Shown piece after piece: positions 44,508 to 53,554 of a stretch of DNA of 60,000 bases. Below the pieces are notes generated by a model. The model worked only from the letters and a program-made list of their open reading frames with translations. It was not told the DNA's origin and did no database searches. This DNA is from [Clostridium] polysaccharolyticum. GTDB lineage: Bacteria > Bacillota > Clostridia > Lachnospirales > Lachnospiraceae. Both the position numbers and the translations under genes were made by a program. The first letter of the stretch is position 1; every line of letters starts with the position of its first letter. The stretch is taken from positions 1 to 60,000 of the forward strand of contig NZ_FOHN01000020.1 of NCBI RefSeq assembly GCF_900111595.1, in the 5' to 3' direction.

Positions 44508-44983
44508 AAAAATACTTGGTTCGGACTCTTATCTGTAAACTTCATATGAAGAATACAGAGGTTACAAATGAAGAATTTTTCAGTTACTTATATGATTCAA
44601 AAAAGGTAAAGAAATGGTTTAATACCGTTCCAATGATCTGGTTTACTACAACAGGTGATCGGTTTGATGTAAATGAAATAACATATTTTCACATATTACC
44701 AATTCCTTTTCATTATGGCATTCGATGTCGTGAACTTTTACCAGATCATAGGGGAATGCTGGTGGATATCATTGGACCATTAAAGGGGTATGGCAGATTT
44801 GAACTGATACCAGATAAGGATGGGATTCTTTTGCATCATGAGTTAAATCTGCAGGCCAAGAACAAACTGGTGCATTATTACTATGGACTTATTGCAAAAG
44901 GTCATGATAGGTACATGAAAAAACGGCTTGGAGTGTTAAAAAAGCTGCTTATAGAAGAACACAAAAAGAATGAGGCAAAGTAG
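44504..44983 (+). CDS. SRPBCC (START-like) domain protein
   Basis: This 159-residue protein has the pattern of the SRPBCC/polyketide cyclase fold: an N-terminal helix region with EFFSYLYDSKKVKKWF, a curved beta-sheet, and a C-terminal helix with KGHDRYMKKRLGVLKKLL. Members bind hydrophobic ligands and include polyketide cyclases, aromatases and lipid carriers. In this setting it could shape or chaperone the acyl or polyketide intermediate. It shares an ATGA overlap with the crotonase before it. The fold call is moderate; the function is unknown. Confidence 0.6.
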   Translation: MKKYLVRTLICKLHMKNTEVTNEEFFSYLYDSKKVKKWFNTVPMIWFTTTGDRFDVNEITYFHILPIPFHYGIRCRELLPDHRGMLVDIIGPLKGYGRFELIPDKDGILLHHELNLQAKNKLVHYYYGLIAKGHDRYMKKRLGVLKKLLIEEHKKNEAK

Positions 44984-45010
44984 CATAGGTAGGTAATTGG
45001 AGAGGATAGT

Positions 45011-45598
45011 ATGAAAATAGAAAAAGAAGAAAGGATTCTTATGATTTATCTGGAATCCAAAGATTCTTTATTAAGATTAAAGGAAGAAATTTTAGAATCT
45101 GCCAAACAAGAAGAAGTATATGCGATTGCTTTTATAGTGACTAAAGAATGGAAATTTAATCTGAAAGAAGCAGAACCAATATTTCACTGGATGAAAAAAA
45201 TTCCTTTCCTTACTATGATAGCAGTAGAAGAAATAAGCGATAGCAATAAAGTATTTTCTGTATTTGGGGAGTACAGACTTACAAAGGTAAGCTATGAGAT
45301 TGAATTTTCCAGCTATGAAGAAAGTGATTGGAAAAATAGAGGGAAATTATTATATGGTGCAAGAGCAGGTAAAGATACCAGCTATTTCATTCAGGCAAAT
45401 GTTCCAGAAGAAAATATTTGTGATGCAATACGAAGAAAAGGGAAAGAATGGTTTTCGGGAAAATCAGCGGATCATATTCGTCTGCTAATCGCATTCTTTA
45501 AAAATTTTAATGAAGAGCAGTCGGAAGAAAAACTGTTAAGTCTGGAATCTCATGCCTTTTGCGATTTGATTCGTGGAGAGCAGGTGAATATGCCATGA
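45011..45598 (+). CDS. Unrecognised protein, possibly a degenerate crotonase
   Basis: I do not firmly recognise this 195-residue acidic protein. It has no signal peptide or membrane segment. Stretches such as IPFLTMIAVEEISDSN and FGEYRLTKVSYEIEFS are arranged like the PVIAAINGxxxGGG and CDxRIAxxxAxF blocks of crotonases, but without the glycine-rich oxyanion hole or catalytic Glu residues. It lies directly between two crotonase genes' products in the operon order and overlaps the second by ATGA. A catalytically dead crotonase subunit or scaffold is one reading; an unrelated protein is the alternative. Confidence 0.5.
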   Translation: MKIEKEERILMIYLESKDSLLRLKEEILESAKQEEVYAIAFIVTKEWKFNLKEAEPIFHWMKKIPFLTMIAVEEISDSNKVFSVFGEYRLTKVSYEIEFSSYEESDWKNRGKLLYGARAGKDTSYFIQANVPEENICDAIRRKGKEWFSGKSADHIRLLIAFFKNFNEEQSEEKLLSLESHAFCDLIRGEQVNMP

Positions 45599-46236
45599 AA
45601 GAACACTATGGAAACATTGATTTTTATGTAGAAGAAGAAATTGGATATATCCAGTTAAATTACTTGCCTGCCAATAAAATGACACAGGACTTTTTTGAAA
45701 ACCTGTCTTTGTTAGTAAAGGAATTAGCAGAATCAGAGATAATCAGCCAGATAAAAGGAATCATTATCAAAGGAGCAGGAAAACATTTTAGTGCAGGTGC
45801 AGATGTGGATAGGCTGCGGGCTATGATGAAAGAACCAGCAGAAGATTCCCTAGATAAAGGACTTCCAGCAGGACATGTGCGTGATAAAAAATGTTTTGCC
45901 CTACTACAGAAATTTTCTGTGCCTGTTATATCGGTAGTAACAGGATTCTGCATTGGCTCAGGTTTAGAACTTGCCTTAAGCTGCAGAGTTCGTATTGCAG
46001 AGAAGAAGGCAAAAGTTGGATTTCCAGAAAGTACATTTGGCTTTCTTCCGGCATTAGGAGGAAACGTTCGCACTGTAAAAAGTGCAGGCCTGGAAAAAGC
46101 ATTAGATATGATTCTGTCTGGAAACATATATAAAGCAGATGAAATAAAAGATTGGGGGTTATTTCATCATATAGTAGAAAAAAATGAAGGTATTGAATTA
46201 GCAAAAAAAATAATTTTGAATCAAGTGGGTGATTAA
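45595..46236 (+). CDS. Crotonase-family protein 2 (enoyl-CoA hydratase-like)
   Basis: This 213-residue crotonase is shorter than usual (about 260), lacking most of the C-terminal helices. Oxyanion-hole blocks HFSAGADVDRLR and GFCIGSGLELALSCRV are present, and the Glu residues in GLELAL and GFPESTFGFLPALGG are retained. The ATG at 45595 overlaps the previous stop as ATGA. The next gene follows its stop without any gap. It probably acts on a carrier- or CoA-bound chain, as dehydratase, isomerase or decarboxylase. Two active-looking crotonases plus a ketosynthase and carrier recall beta-branching cassettes, but the HMG synthase that would be diagnostic is not clearly present. Confidence 0.86.
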   Translation: MKEHYGNIDFYVEEEIGYIQLNYLPANKMTQDFFENLSLLVKELAESEIISQIKGIIIKGAGKHFSAGADVDRLRAMMKEPAEDSLDKGLPAGHVRDKKCFALLQKFSVPVISVVTGFCIGSGLELALSCRVRIAEKKAKVGFPESTFGFLPALGGNVRTVKSAGLEKALDMILSGNIYKADEIKDWGLFHHIVEKNEGIELAKKIILNQVGD

Positions 46237-47355
46237 ATGAGTAAATATGTAAAAGTTGCAGGAACTAGTTCCTATTTTCCAGGAAGACCAATTAGATTTG
46301 ACGAGATAAATTCTTATCTGGGAGAGTTAGATAACATATCTCCAAGATTAAAAAAGTGGATCAATGTCACACAGCCACTTATGCAGGAACTGTTAGGGGT
46401 AGAATACTGCTATTATGCATTTGACAATGAAACAAGAGAGTATTTTGATGACAATCTTACCATGTCTGTAAAAGCTGCTAAGAAAGCCTTAGAAGAAGCT
46501 AGCATGAAAGCAGAAGAAATTGATTTGTTAATTTATGGAGGGAATTTTTCGGAACAGATGCCTCCATTAAGCACCAGAATTCAGGAAGAGCTAGGAATAG
46601 ATATTTGTGCAGAATTTCATATCCATGCAAATTGTACTTCTATTTATAAGGCAATTGACTTAGCAAATGTATATTTAAGTACTGGGAAATACAAAAATGC
46701 ATTAGTGGTTTCCTCTTGTGTTTCAAGTTCTTTTTTTACTCCAGAGTTTTACAATCAGCAAGTGGTTACCAAAGAAGATATTTTTTTAAGATGGTATTTA
46801 TGTGATGGTGCAGGAGCAATGGTATTGAAAGCAGCAGAGGAAAAAGAAAAAGGATTTTATCTGGAAAATACTTATGTGGAATCAGCAGGTGGGCACAAGC
46901 AGTCTGCTATGGGCAACCGTATTCTGGCTAGATGGAATAATCCGCTAGATACCTATGAAAAGGGACTGCATCATATTAAACAGGTTTACTTAAATCAGAT
47001 GAAGGGAATGGCACACAAAGAAGAAAATGGAAAGACTATTTTCTATGCAGCACTTAAGAGAATGATAGAGAAACAGGAAATTTCATTGGATACCTTAAAA
47101 TATTTCGTAGTAAATATGCCATCCAAATCGGTTAGAGAATATATTATGAATGAATGTACGGAGCTGGGAATCAAAACAGAACAAGTTTACAGTGCCATAG
47201 AGGAAGTGGGATACGCAGGGCCGCCTGCAGCCGTAATTTCAATTGATAAAATACTGAAAGAAAGAGAGTTTAAAAATAACGATATGGTATTCAGCTTTGT
47301 TATGGAAGTAAGTAAATTTATGCAGGCTGGCTTTATTATCCGTTACTGCGACTAG
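46237..47355 (+). CDS. FabH-like (KAS III) thiolase-fold protein with altered active site
   Basis: This 372-residue protein shows KAS III architecture: N-terminal ISSYFP-like block, EEIDLLIYGG, and the active-site Cys in HANCTS (Cys133), with alternating thiolase-fold halves. The region where FabH has PHQAN reads VNMPSKS, and where FabH has GNTSAAS it reads GYAGPPAAV, so the catalytic His and Asn are not recognisable. Only the nucleophilic Cys remains. Some KAS III relatives with altered triads catalyse acyl transfer or ester and amide formation rather than decarboxylative condensation. It starts one base after the previous stop. The active-site argument is based on visual alignment. Confidence 0.8.
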   Translation: MSKYVKVAGTSSYFPGRPIRFDEINSYLGELDNISPRLKKWINVTQPLMQELLGVEYCYYAFDNETREYFDDNLTMSVKAAKKALEEASMKAEEIDLLIYGGNFSEQMPPLSTRIQEELGIDICAEFHIHANCTSIYKAIDLANVYLSTGKYKNALVVSSCVSSSFFTPEFYNQQVVTKEDIFLRWYLCDGAGAMVLKAAEEKEKGFYLENTYVESAGGHKQSAMGNRILARWNNPLDTYEKGLHHIKQVYLNQMKGMAHKEENGKTIFYAALKRMIEKQEISLDTLKYFVVNMPSKSVREYIMNECTELGIKTEQVYSAIEEVGYAGPPAAVISIDKILKEREFKNNDMVFSFVMEVSKFMQAGFIIRYCD

Positions 47356-47365
47356 GAGGAATGAC

Positions 47366-48766
47366 ATGAACATACTTTTGATAAATCCACCAGTTCCAAA
47401 TCGTTTTAAAATATTTGAGTATTGTGATGACAGTGGAAAACGAGCAATATCCAAACGAGTATTAGTTGGACCACCATTGGCACTGAATGAACTTGCAGGG
47501 GTCGTACCAGATGAAAATGTATACATTATTGATCAGCAGGCGGAAATCAATGCGGATCCAGCTTACGAATATATTAGTGAAACACTGAATTTTATCAAAG
47601 AGTTTCAGCCAGACATCATAGGAATTACTTGTCTTACCGCCCAGTATAATGGGGTAATTAAGCTTATGAAGGCAATTAAAGAGTTTGATTCTTCTATTTT
47701 GATTACCATTGGAGGAATTCATGTCAGCTCAGCACCTCAGGATTTCATTGGCAGTGGAGCCGATATTTTATCCATTGGAATCGGAAAACATAGTTTCTAT
47801 CATCTGGTTCGGGAATACAAAGCCAATGGAAGAAAAGCAGATTTTATGAAAGTTCCTGGAATTGCAGTAAATACAGGAAAAGATTTGAAATATTCCAGAC
47901 AGTTATGTGAGCTTTCCTTTCAGGAACTGCAAAGGGACTATATGTTAGATGATATGATACCAAACAGGGAATTAACAGACCGCTATCCATATATTGTGCC
48001 AGGTCCTAAAAAGAGAATTCATTACCTGTGTACTTCTCAAGGGTGTACCCACAAATGCAACTTCTGTTATCTTTGGAGAATGACCAATGGCTATTACATA
48101 CATAAAAAGATAGATAATATTATAAAAGAAATGCACACAATGGATAATTATCCAATTATCCGTTTTGCAGATTCTCACACTTTTGGAGATTTAAAAAGAG
48201 CGAATGAATTATTTACCAGAGTTGTGGATGAGGGACTGAACAAGAAACATGTTCTTATGGGAGATGTACGTGTGGATACAGTTGTAAAGCATCCAGAGGA
48301 AATTGAATTGGCTAGAAAAGCGAATCTTCGTATTGTTGTATGTGGACTGGAATCTGTAAATGATGAAGAATTGAAGCTGTATGGCAAAGGAAGTGGCGTA
48401 TCTGAAATTGTTGAAGGACTTCATGTGTTAAATGAAGTAGGAATTCGTGTAAATGGAAATTATATCATTCGTCCAGACTATCAGGAAGATGATTTTAAAC
48501 GTCTTGGTGAATTTATTATGGAGCATCCTATTTACAACTCAGCTCTTACGATTCTGACACCATTTCCAGGAACAGAACAATGGGAGGAATTACAGGACCA
48601 AATTGTAATCCATGATTTTGATTATTATAACTTGACCAATTGTGTTTTAAAGACGAAGCTTCCAGAAGATAAATTTTACGAACATATCGCAGAAATTTAC
48701 AAGATTAGCGAGGCTTCAGGAGAACTTTATGCATCCAGATACGGAAGGGGCGTTGAGGAAGATTAG
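47366..48766 (+). CDS. Cobalamin-binding radical SAM enzyme
   Basis: This 466-residue protein has an N-terminal B12-binding-type Rossmann domain (MNILLINPPVP; PDIIGITCLTAQYN; ILITIGGIHVSSAP) to about residue 180 and then a radical SAM domain with CTHKCNFC (Cys near 228, 232 and 235). Such enzymes methylate unactivated carbons, contract or cyclize rings, or modify lipids and polyketides. No DxHxxG motif is evident in the B12 domain, consistent with the base-off or base-on class of this family. The AGGAGG ribosome site is strong. In this operon it is the most likely source of an unusual carbon-carbon bond or methyl branch. The substrate is unknown. Confidence 0.88.
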   Translation: MNILLINPPVPNRFKIFEYCDDSGKRAISKRVLVGPPLALNELAGVVPDENVYIIDQQAEINADPAYEYISETLNFIKEFQPDIIGITCLTAQYNGVIKLMKAIKEFDSSILITIGGIHVSSAPQDFIGSGADILSIGIGKHSFYHLVREYKANGRKADFMKVPGIAVNTGKDLKYSRQLCELSFQELQRDYMLDDMIPNRELTDRYPYIVPGPKKRIHYLCTSQGCTHKCNFCYLWRMTNGYYIHKKIDNIIKEMHTMDNYPIIRFADSHTFGDLKRANELFTRVVDEGLNKKHVLMGDVRVDTVVKHPEEIELARKANLRIVVCGLESVNDEELKLYGKGSGVSEIVEGLHVLNEVGIRVNGNYIIRPDYQEDDFKRLGEFIMEHPIYNSALTILTPFPGTEQWEELQDQIVIHDFDYYNLTNCVLKTKLPEDKFYEHIAEIYKISEASGELYASRYGRGVEED

Positions 48767-49955
48767 GGAATTAACAGAAACAGAAAAAAACGTTTTTATT
48801 GGCATTATAGGCAATGGAAAAATGGGAACCAGTATTATGGAGGAACTGTTTGAAAAAGAGTTTGCGGTTATCCTGTATTGTAGAAACAAGAGAGAAGAAA
48901 GCCAGCAGCATATAGAAAAGATTCTGAAGCGTAAGCAAAAAAGAAATCTTATTACAGAAGAGGAATATTTACAAAAATGCCAAAAGTTCCAAGTGACATC
49001 GGAATTAGAAGATTTAGAAAAATGTAATTTGATTATTGAGTCTATTACAGAGGAACTGAAAGCAAAACAGGATATGTTTCATGCATTAGGCCAGATAGTA
49101 TCTAAGGAGTGCATTTTCGCAACTAATACGTCATCTATTCCATTAAACAAGATATTTCAGAATGTGGAAAATAAGGAAAGATGTATGGGCATGCATTTCT
49201 TCTATCCAGTGAAAATCAGCAATACGGTTGAAATCAATGTCTTAGAAGAAACAGGAAGCAAAGAGTACCAGTTAGTCAAAGAAGTGGTTAGCCAATTAGG
49301 AAAAACAAGTGTTACGTTTCACCAGCCAGACCATATGTATCTGAACAATGTAATTTCTGTGATTTCTACACAGTCATATGCCTTGGTGAAGCAATATAAT
49401 ATTCATCCATTGCGCTTTAATCAGGATGTATTAGAACCTATTATGCTGTGTGGTGCTTTTGATATTGTAGATTCTGTTGGAATACCAATTATCAAAGAGA
49501 GTTTATTTCATTTTATGGATGAAAGGCATAAGCAGCTATACGAGCCTTTTTACAAGGTGTGCTCCCAGATGGAACAAGAAGGGTATCTGGGAAAAGGAAG
49601 TGAAAAGAGTTTTTATGATTATTTCACAGAACATTGCAATATGAGCAAAATGGAAATAGACAAAGCAGATAGTAACCTGTATCAGGATGCAGTGCTTGCT
49701 GTTTGCATAAATGATCTGGTGGGTGTTTTAGAAGAAATTAAGGATGAGGAAGCAGAGACATTTTTACGGGCAGTAAAAGATGTACTAGGATTTTCAAAGG
49801 ATGTAAAAGAGTTTTACAAAGAGCTTGGATATGAAACTATAAAAAGGATTCTTGGGGAATTCGATAAAGTATCTCCAGCAAATAGTTATAAGATAAAAAC
49901 CAAAGAAGCATTTATGCGTTATTTAGGAGAAGATACTGGAAGGAGAAAGGAGTGA
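48729..49955 (+). CDS. 3-hydroxyacyl-CoA dehydrogenase
   Basis: This 408-residue protein has the NAD-binding motif IGIIGNGKMGTSI (about 24-36) and the HAD blocks ATNTSSIPLNKI and MGMHFFYPVKISNTVEI, with the catalytic His in the latter and Glu in the next helix region. It interconverts 3-hydroxyacyl and 3-ketoacyl thioesters. It is longer than single HADs (about 280) because the C-terminal helical domain is repeated or extended. The start overlaps the preceding gene by 38 bases. As no FabG-type reductase is present, it may serve as ketoreductase of the pathway, working on ACP- or CoA-bound chains. Confidence 0.86.
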   Translation: MHPDTEGALRKIRELTETEKNVFIGIIGNGKMGTSIMEELFEKEFAVILYCRNKREESQQHIEKILKRKQKRNLITEEEYLQKCQKFQVTSELEDLEKCNLIIESITEELKAKQDMFHALGQIVSKECIFATNTSSIPLNKIFQNVENKERCMGMHFFYPVKISNTVEINVLEETGSKEYQLVKEVVSQLGKTSVTFHQPDHMYLNNVISVISTQSYALVKQYNIHPLRFNQDVLEPIMLCGAFDIVDSVGIPIIKESLFHFMDERHKQLYEPFYKVCSQMEQEGYLGKGSEKSFYDYFTEHCNMSKMEIDKADSNLYQDAVLAVCINDLVGVLEEIKDEEAETFLRAVKDVLGFSKDVKEFYKELGYETIKRILGEFDKVSPANSYKIKTKEAFMRYLGEDTGRRKE

Positions 49956-49959
49956 CTGG

Positions 49960-51180
49960 ATGAAGATAGTTGTTACAGGAGTCGGAGCTGTTACGCCAGC
50001 TGGTGAAACAGCAGAGAAAATGTGGACATCTATTCTGGAAGGAAAATCAGGGATTCATAAGATAACGAATTTCGATGCATCAGAATGTGATACTCAGATT
50101 GCAGGGGAAGTATCTGGTGATTTTGAAGAAAGAGGGAAAGAACTTATTCCTAGAAGAATTAGAAAGCAGATGACAAGAACTACTCGTATGGCATTAGTGG
50201 CAGCGGAAGAAGCTATCAAGGATTCAGGCATAGATGAATCGGATATTGATAAGAAAAGAATAGGTGTTATTATGGGAGTCATTGACACTACATACGGAGA
50301 GAAAGAGCGTACGGAATCAGAACTTAACATGGTTGTAAAGCGTATGCCAAATGCACCAAGTGCATGGATTACTATTTTGCATGGTTATGAGGGGGTAAAC
50401 TTTAATGTATCTTCAGCATGTGCATCTTCTGCTTACTCTATTTCCATAGCAGCCAGCCTTATTCAGTCAGGAATGTATGATGTGGCAATCGCAGGTGGAG
50501 CAGATTCAACGATAACGCCAGATGGAATAAAAGGATTCAATCAGATTATGGCACTTTCTACTAGAAATGATGATCCAGAAACTGCATGCAGGCCATTTTC
50601 TAAATCAAGAGACGGATTTGTAATGGGAGAGGGGGCAGGAATTATTATATTGGAGACAGAGGAATCTGCTAAGAAAAGAAATGCTAAGATTTATGGGGAA
50701 TTAGCAGGTTTTGCATTTACAAGTGAAGCATCTGGAATTACAGCTCCAAAGGCAGATGGCATAGGAATGGCACAGACTATGGAAATGGCTTTGGAAAATG
50801 CTAAAGTAGAAAAAGAAGAGGTAGACTATATTAATGCACATGGAACTTCCACCAACTTAAATGACAAGTATGAAACTATGGCGGTAAAAAAAGTGTTCCA
50901 AGATCATGCTAAAAAGCTCTGCATATCTTCTACCAAATCCATGACAGGCCATACCCTAGGTGCAGCAGGAGCTATTGAAGCTATTATTACTTTGTTCGCT
51001 ATTAAAGAACAGATTGCGCCTCCAACTATCAATTACGAAGAACCAGATGAGGAATTAGACTTAGACTATGTACCAAATAAACCAAAGAAACGAAACATCA
51101 ATGTGGCCTTATCAAATTCCTTTGGTTTTGGAGGACATAATGGCACATTGGTATTCAGAAAATATACAAAAGATTCATGA
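49960..51180 (+). CDS. FabF-like beta-ketoacyl-ACP synthase
   Basis: This 406-residue KAS II-type ketosynthase has the complete Cys-His-His triad: SSACASS (Cys154), NAHGTST (first His) and KSMTGHTLGAAG (second His), plus the closing block NSFGFGGHN. It is a single discrete ketosynthase with no chain-length-factor partner in the window. The Cys is intact, so it can condense rather than only decarboxylate. With the carrier, acyltransferases, dehydrogenase and crotonases it provides an elongation cycle separate from primary fatty acid synthesis, whose usual fab genes are absent here. Confidence 0.92.
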   Translation: MKIVVTGVGAVTPAGETAEKMWTSILEGKSGIHKITNFDASECDTQIAGEVSGDFEERGKELIPRRIRKQMTRTTRMALVAAEEAIKDSGIDESDIDKKRIGVIMGVIDTTYGEKERTESELNMVVKRMPNAPSAWITILHGYEGVNFNVSSACASSAYSISIAASLIQSGMYDVAIAGGADSTITPDGIKGFNQIMALSTRNDDPETACRPFSKSRDGFVMGEGAGIIILETEESAKKRNAKIYGELAGFAFTSEASGITAPKADGIGMAQTMEMALENAKVEKEEVDYINAHGTSTNLNDKYETMAVKKVFQDHAKKLCISSTKSMTGHTLGAAGAIEAIITLFAIKEQIAPPTINYEEPDEELDLDYVPNKPKKRNINVALSNSFGFGGHNGTLVFRKYTKDS

Positions 51181-51206
51181 TTTCCACTAAGAAAGAGGGA
51201 ATAGAT

Positions 51207-52388
51207 ATGAAAAAAATATTGTTTGTAAGCTTTCCAGCAACAGGCCATGTAAATGCTTCTAAAAAATTTATCAAAGAGCTTTGCCAGCGACAGGACAGTG
51301 AAGTGTATTATGTAACTTTAAGAGAACATTTTAGACGATTTGATGATGTGAAAGGACTTCATCTGATCCCATATAACGAGGAGTATGTACAGTATTACAG
51401 AACGGAAGAAAAACATTCTGGCAAGATAAAAAGCAATTTGCTTCAGCTTCTTTATATGTTATATCAAATGATGGAGAAGTCGGTGGAGTTTATAGATCAC
51501 ACAGTAGAAAGAATCAAGCCAGACCGGATTGTTTGTGATCCATTTGCAATTGGTGCAAAGGCAGTGGCAAAAAAATACAAGATACCATATCATCTGTATT
51601 TTTCGTTTTTAGTTCAGAATCCAGCAGGAGATGCCATGCCACCTGGAATTAAGAAAATGATTTTGTTACATCCCGTCACTTTGTTTAAGGCAATGAGACT
51701 CCAGAAAAAGCTTACAAAAAAATATGGATACTGTGATATGCCTTGGGATCTTTTGGATCATCAGCATGTGAAAACAATTGTTACAACATCAAGCAAGTAT
51801 CATCCTTATGGAGACAGGTATCCGGAAAATGTATTTTTTGCAGGACCACCAGACGTTTGGAAAACAGAACCAAAGCCAAAAAAAGATATGGTTTTTGTGA
51901 GTCTAGGAACAGTGGAAAGCAATGTTTGTGTTATAAAGGCTTGCTTGGAACTTGCAAAGACTAAGAAATGTGAGTTTGTTATTACATTAGCAGGCAACAA
52001 GCAAAATTACATACAGAAAGAGGATTCCTTAACCAATGTAACCATTTATGAGAATCTTACACCAGAAGAATTCAGGGGAGTGCTGTCGGAAGCCAAAGTT
52101 TTCATTAACAGTGGCGGAATTAATAGCGTTAGTGATTCTATTATGGCAATGACTCCAGTATTGGTATATTCAGCTTCACAAGAAAGCCATGATATGGGGG
52201 TATTGGTACAAGAATATCATTGTGGGTATCTCCATGAAGGGAAGATAAAGGTTAAGGAACTAGAAAGGGAAATTGATTTGTTATTACAGGATAAGTCCTA
52301 TTCAAGCGGCTTGCCAATATATAGGGAATCATTTTGGAATGCTGCAGGTTATGAGAAAGCAGCAGAATTTGTTTTAAGGGAATCATAA
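51207..52388 (+). CDS. MGT/UGT-like glycosyltransferase
   Basis: This 393-residue GT-B glycosyltransferase is related to macrolide glycosyltransferases and diglucosyl-diacylglycerol-type enzymes. The N-terminal block FVSFPATGHVNAS is the acceptor-side signature; VFVSLGTV and INSGGINSVSDSIMAMTPVL form the nucleotide-sugar-side motif, with a partial match to the UGT signature (HxGxxS with Asn for His). It should transfer a sugar from a nucleotide donor to a small lipophilic acceptor. The ATG at 51207 follows AGAGGG; the longer frame begins in the previous gene. It predicts a glycosylated final product. The sugar is unknown. Confidence 0.86.
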   Translation: MKKILFVSFPATGHVNASKKFIKELCQRQDSEVYYVTLREHFRRFDDVKGLHLIPYNEEYVQYYRTEEKHSGKIKSNLLQLLYMLYQMMEKSVEFIDHTVERIKPDRIVCDPFAIGAKAVAKKYKIPYHLYFSFLVQNPAGDAMPPGIKKMILLHPVTLFKAMRLQKKLTKKYGYCDMPWDLLDHQHVKTIVTTSSKYHPYGDRYPENVFFAGPPDVWKTEPKPKKDMVFVSLGTVESNVCVIKACLELAKTKKCEFVITLAGNKQNYIQKEDSLTNVTIYENLTPEEFRGVLSEAKVFINSGGINSVSDSIMAMTPVLVYSASQESHDMGVLVQEYHCGYLHEGKIKVKELEREIDLLLQDKSYSSGLPIYRESFWNAAGYEKAAEFVLRES

Positions 52389-52410
52389 AGATAAATTGGA
52401 GGGTAATGAG

Positions 52411-52893
52411 ATGAAAACATTAGTTGTTTTTTATTCAAAGACTGGAATAACAGCTGAAACAGCAAAACTTATGAAAAAACAGGCAGGGGATCATTCGTTA
52501 GATGTAGTGAATATTAAGGAAAATAAAAAAGTTTCTCCATCTGGATATGATCGTGTATACATAGGTTCAGGTGTTTATGGAGGAAGCATGCCAATGGAGC
52601 TTGCACAATTTGTACAAAAGAATGCAAGTGAATTAAAAGAAAAAAAATTAATCGTATTTATCCACGCACTAGGTTCTGAAGAAAAATATCAGAAAATAGC
52701 AGCAAAGATCATGTCACCTTTAGGGAGAAAAAATTATGAGGTATTTTACCTTGGAGGAAAAGCAGAACTTTCTAAACAGAACTTTTTTATACGTGCATTG
52801 ATGAAGAAACTAGCAAAAGCCAAGAATCTTGATATGGAGTACCCAAATACTATTTCCCAGAGTGAAATTCAGGCATTGTTAAAAACCATATAA
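52411..52893 (+). CDS. Flavodoxin-like electron carrier
   Basis: This 160-residue protein begins with the FMN phosphate loop VVFYSKTGITAETA (about 5-18) and has the second loop SGVYGGSMP near 52. It is a soluble flavodoxin/protoporphyrinogen-oxidase (HemG)-like fold protein. In this operon it could pass low-potential electrons to AOR or the radical SAM enzyme. The GGAGG before the ATG at 52411 decides the start. A membrane-anchored relative is encoded at 53555. Confidence 0.82.
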   Translation: MKTLVVFYSKTGITAETAKLMKKQAGDHSLDVVNIKENKKVSPSGYDRVYIGSGVYGGSMPMELAQFVQKNASELKEKKLIVFIHALGSEEKYQKIAAKIMSPLGRKNYEVFYLGGKAELSKQNFFIRALMKKLAKAKNLDMEYPNTISQSEIQALLKTI

Positions 52894-52897
52894 AGAA

Positions 52898-53509
52898 ATG
52901 GACTGGGTGATCTGGGGAAGAAAAGAAACAGAAGGAAAAACAGGTATTTGGTCAAAAGAATGGATTTATAGTATGGTTGCTTGCTATTATGGAAAACAGA
53001 ACATTCAGAAATTAATACAAAGAACAAAATGGAATAAGCCATTTTTAGTATTAGACAATGGGAAGCAGGCCTATTTTAACTATTCTCATACAAAAAAGTA
53101 TCTGTTAGCTGGCTTTAGTGAGGATGCAGACGTAGGAGTTGATATTGAGGAAATTAAGAGAGGACACAGATCGGTTAATCTGATAACAGAATGCCTTGCC
53201 AGTGAAGAACGGAAGTATATGAAAACTCTGGATAAGAGTAAACAGAGGGAAGCACTGCTGAAAATCTGGGTACAGAAAGAAGCCATTGGCAAGGCACTAG
53301 GGATCGGGTTGATTTATGATACATCAAGTTTTGTTGCAAGATACAAAGCAGATGTGCATAGAGAAAGTTTTCAGATTGCTTTTGGCAATAGAGAACTGAT
53401 CGGGCAAGTCTGGAGAGAAGATGATTTCTGGGCATGTGTTACACAGGCTTATAGGATTAAGCAGAAGACGGGGGCTTTAGGTAAGGAAAAAGGAAGGCAG
53501 GAATATTAG
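52898..53509 (+). CDS. Sfp-type 4'-phosphopantetheinyl transferase
   Basis: This is a 203-residue PPTase. The diagnostic motifs are VGVDIEEIKR (about 78-87) and KIWVQKEAIGKALG (about 126-139), with the Mg-binding Asp/Glu residues and the W-KEA-K pattern. NYSHTKKYLL represents the upstream His block. It attaches the phosphopantetheine arm from CoA to carrier proteins. The immediate client is probably the ACP at 43443. The five carrier domains of the NRPS locus about 30 kb upstream also need such an enzyme and have none of their own, so it could serve both. Confidence 0.88.
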   Translation: MDWVIWGRKETEGKTGIWSKEWIYSMVACYYGKQNIQKLIQRTKWNKPFLVLDNGKQAYFNYSHTKKYLLAGFSEDADVGVDIEEIKRGHRSVNLITECLASEERKYMKTLDKSKQREALLKIWVQKEAIGKALGIGLIYDTSSFVARYKADVHRESFQIAFGNRELIGQVWREDDFWACVTQAYRIKQKTGALGKEKGRQEY

Positions 53510-53554
53510 AGAAAGGGAAAAAAGATTTTCGGATAGAATGGAGGAAACTGTTAG

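Noticed and set aside
45660-46127. Minus-strand open frame of 155 codons opposite crotonase 2
   Set aside because: It is a shadow of a clearly conserved crotonase; no start signals or family features.
43443-51180. HMG-CoA-synthase beta-branching cassette (ACP, HMGS, two crotonases, decarboxylase KS)
   Set aside because: The candidate synthase at 46237 looks like a FabH relative rather than an HMG synthase, and the ketosynthase at 49960 keeps its Cys-His-His triad instead of the Ser form of the decarboxylase. The resemblance is kept only as a note.
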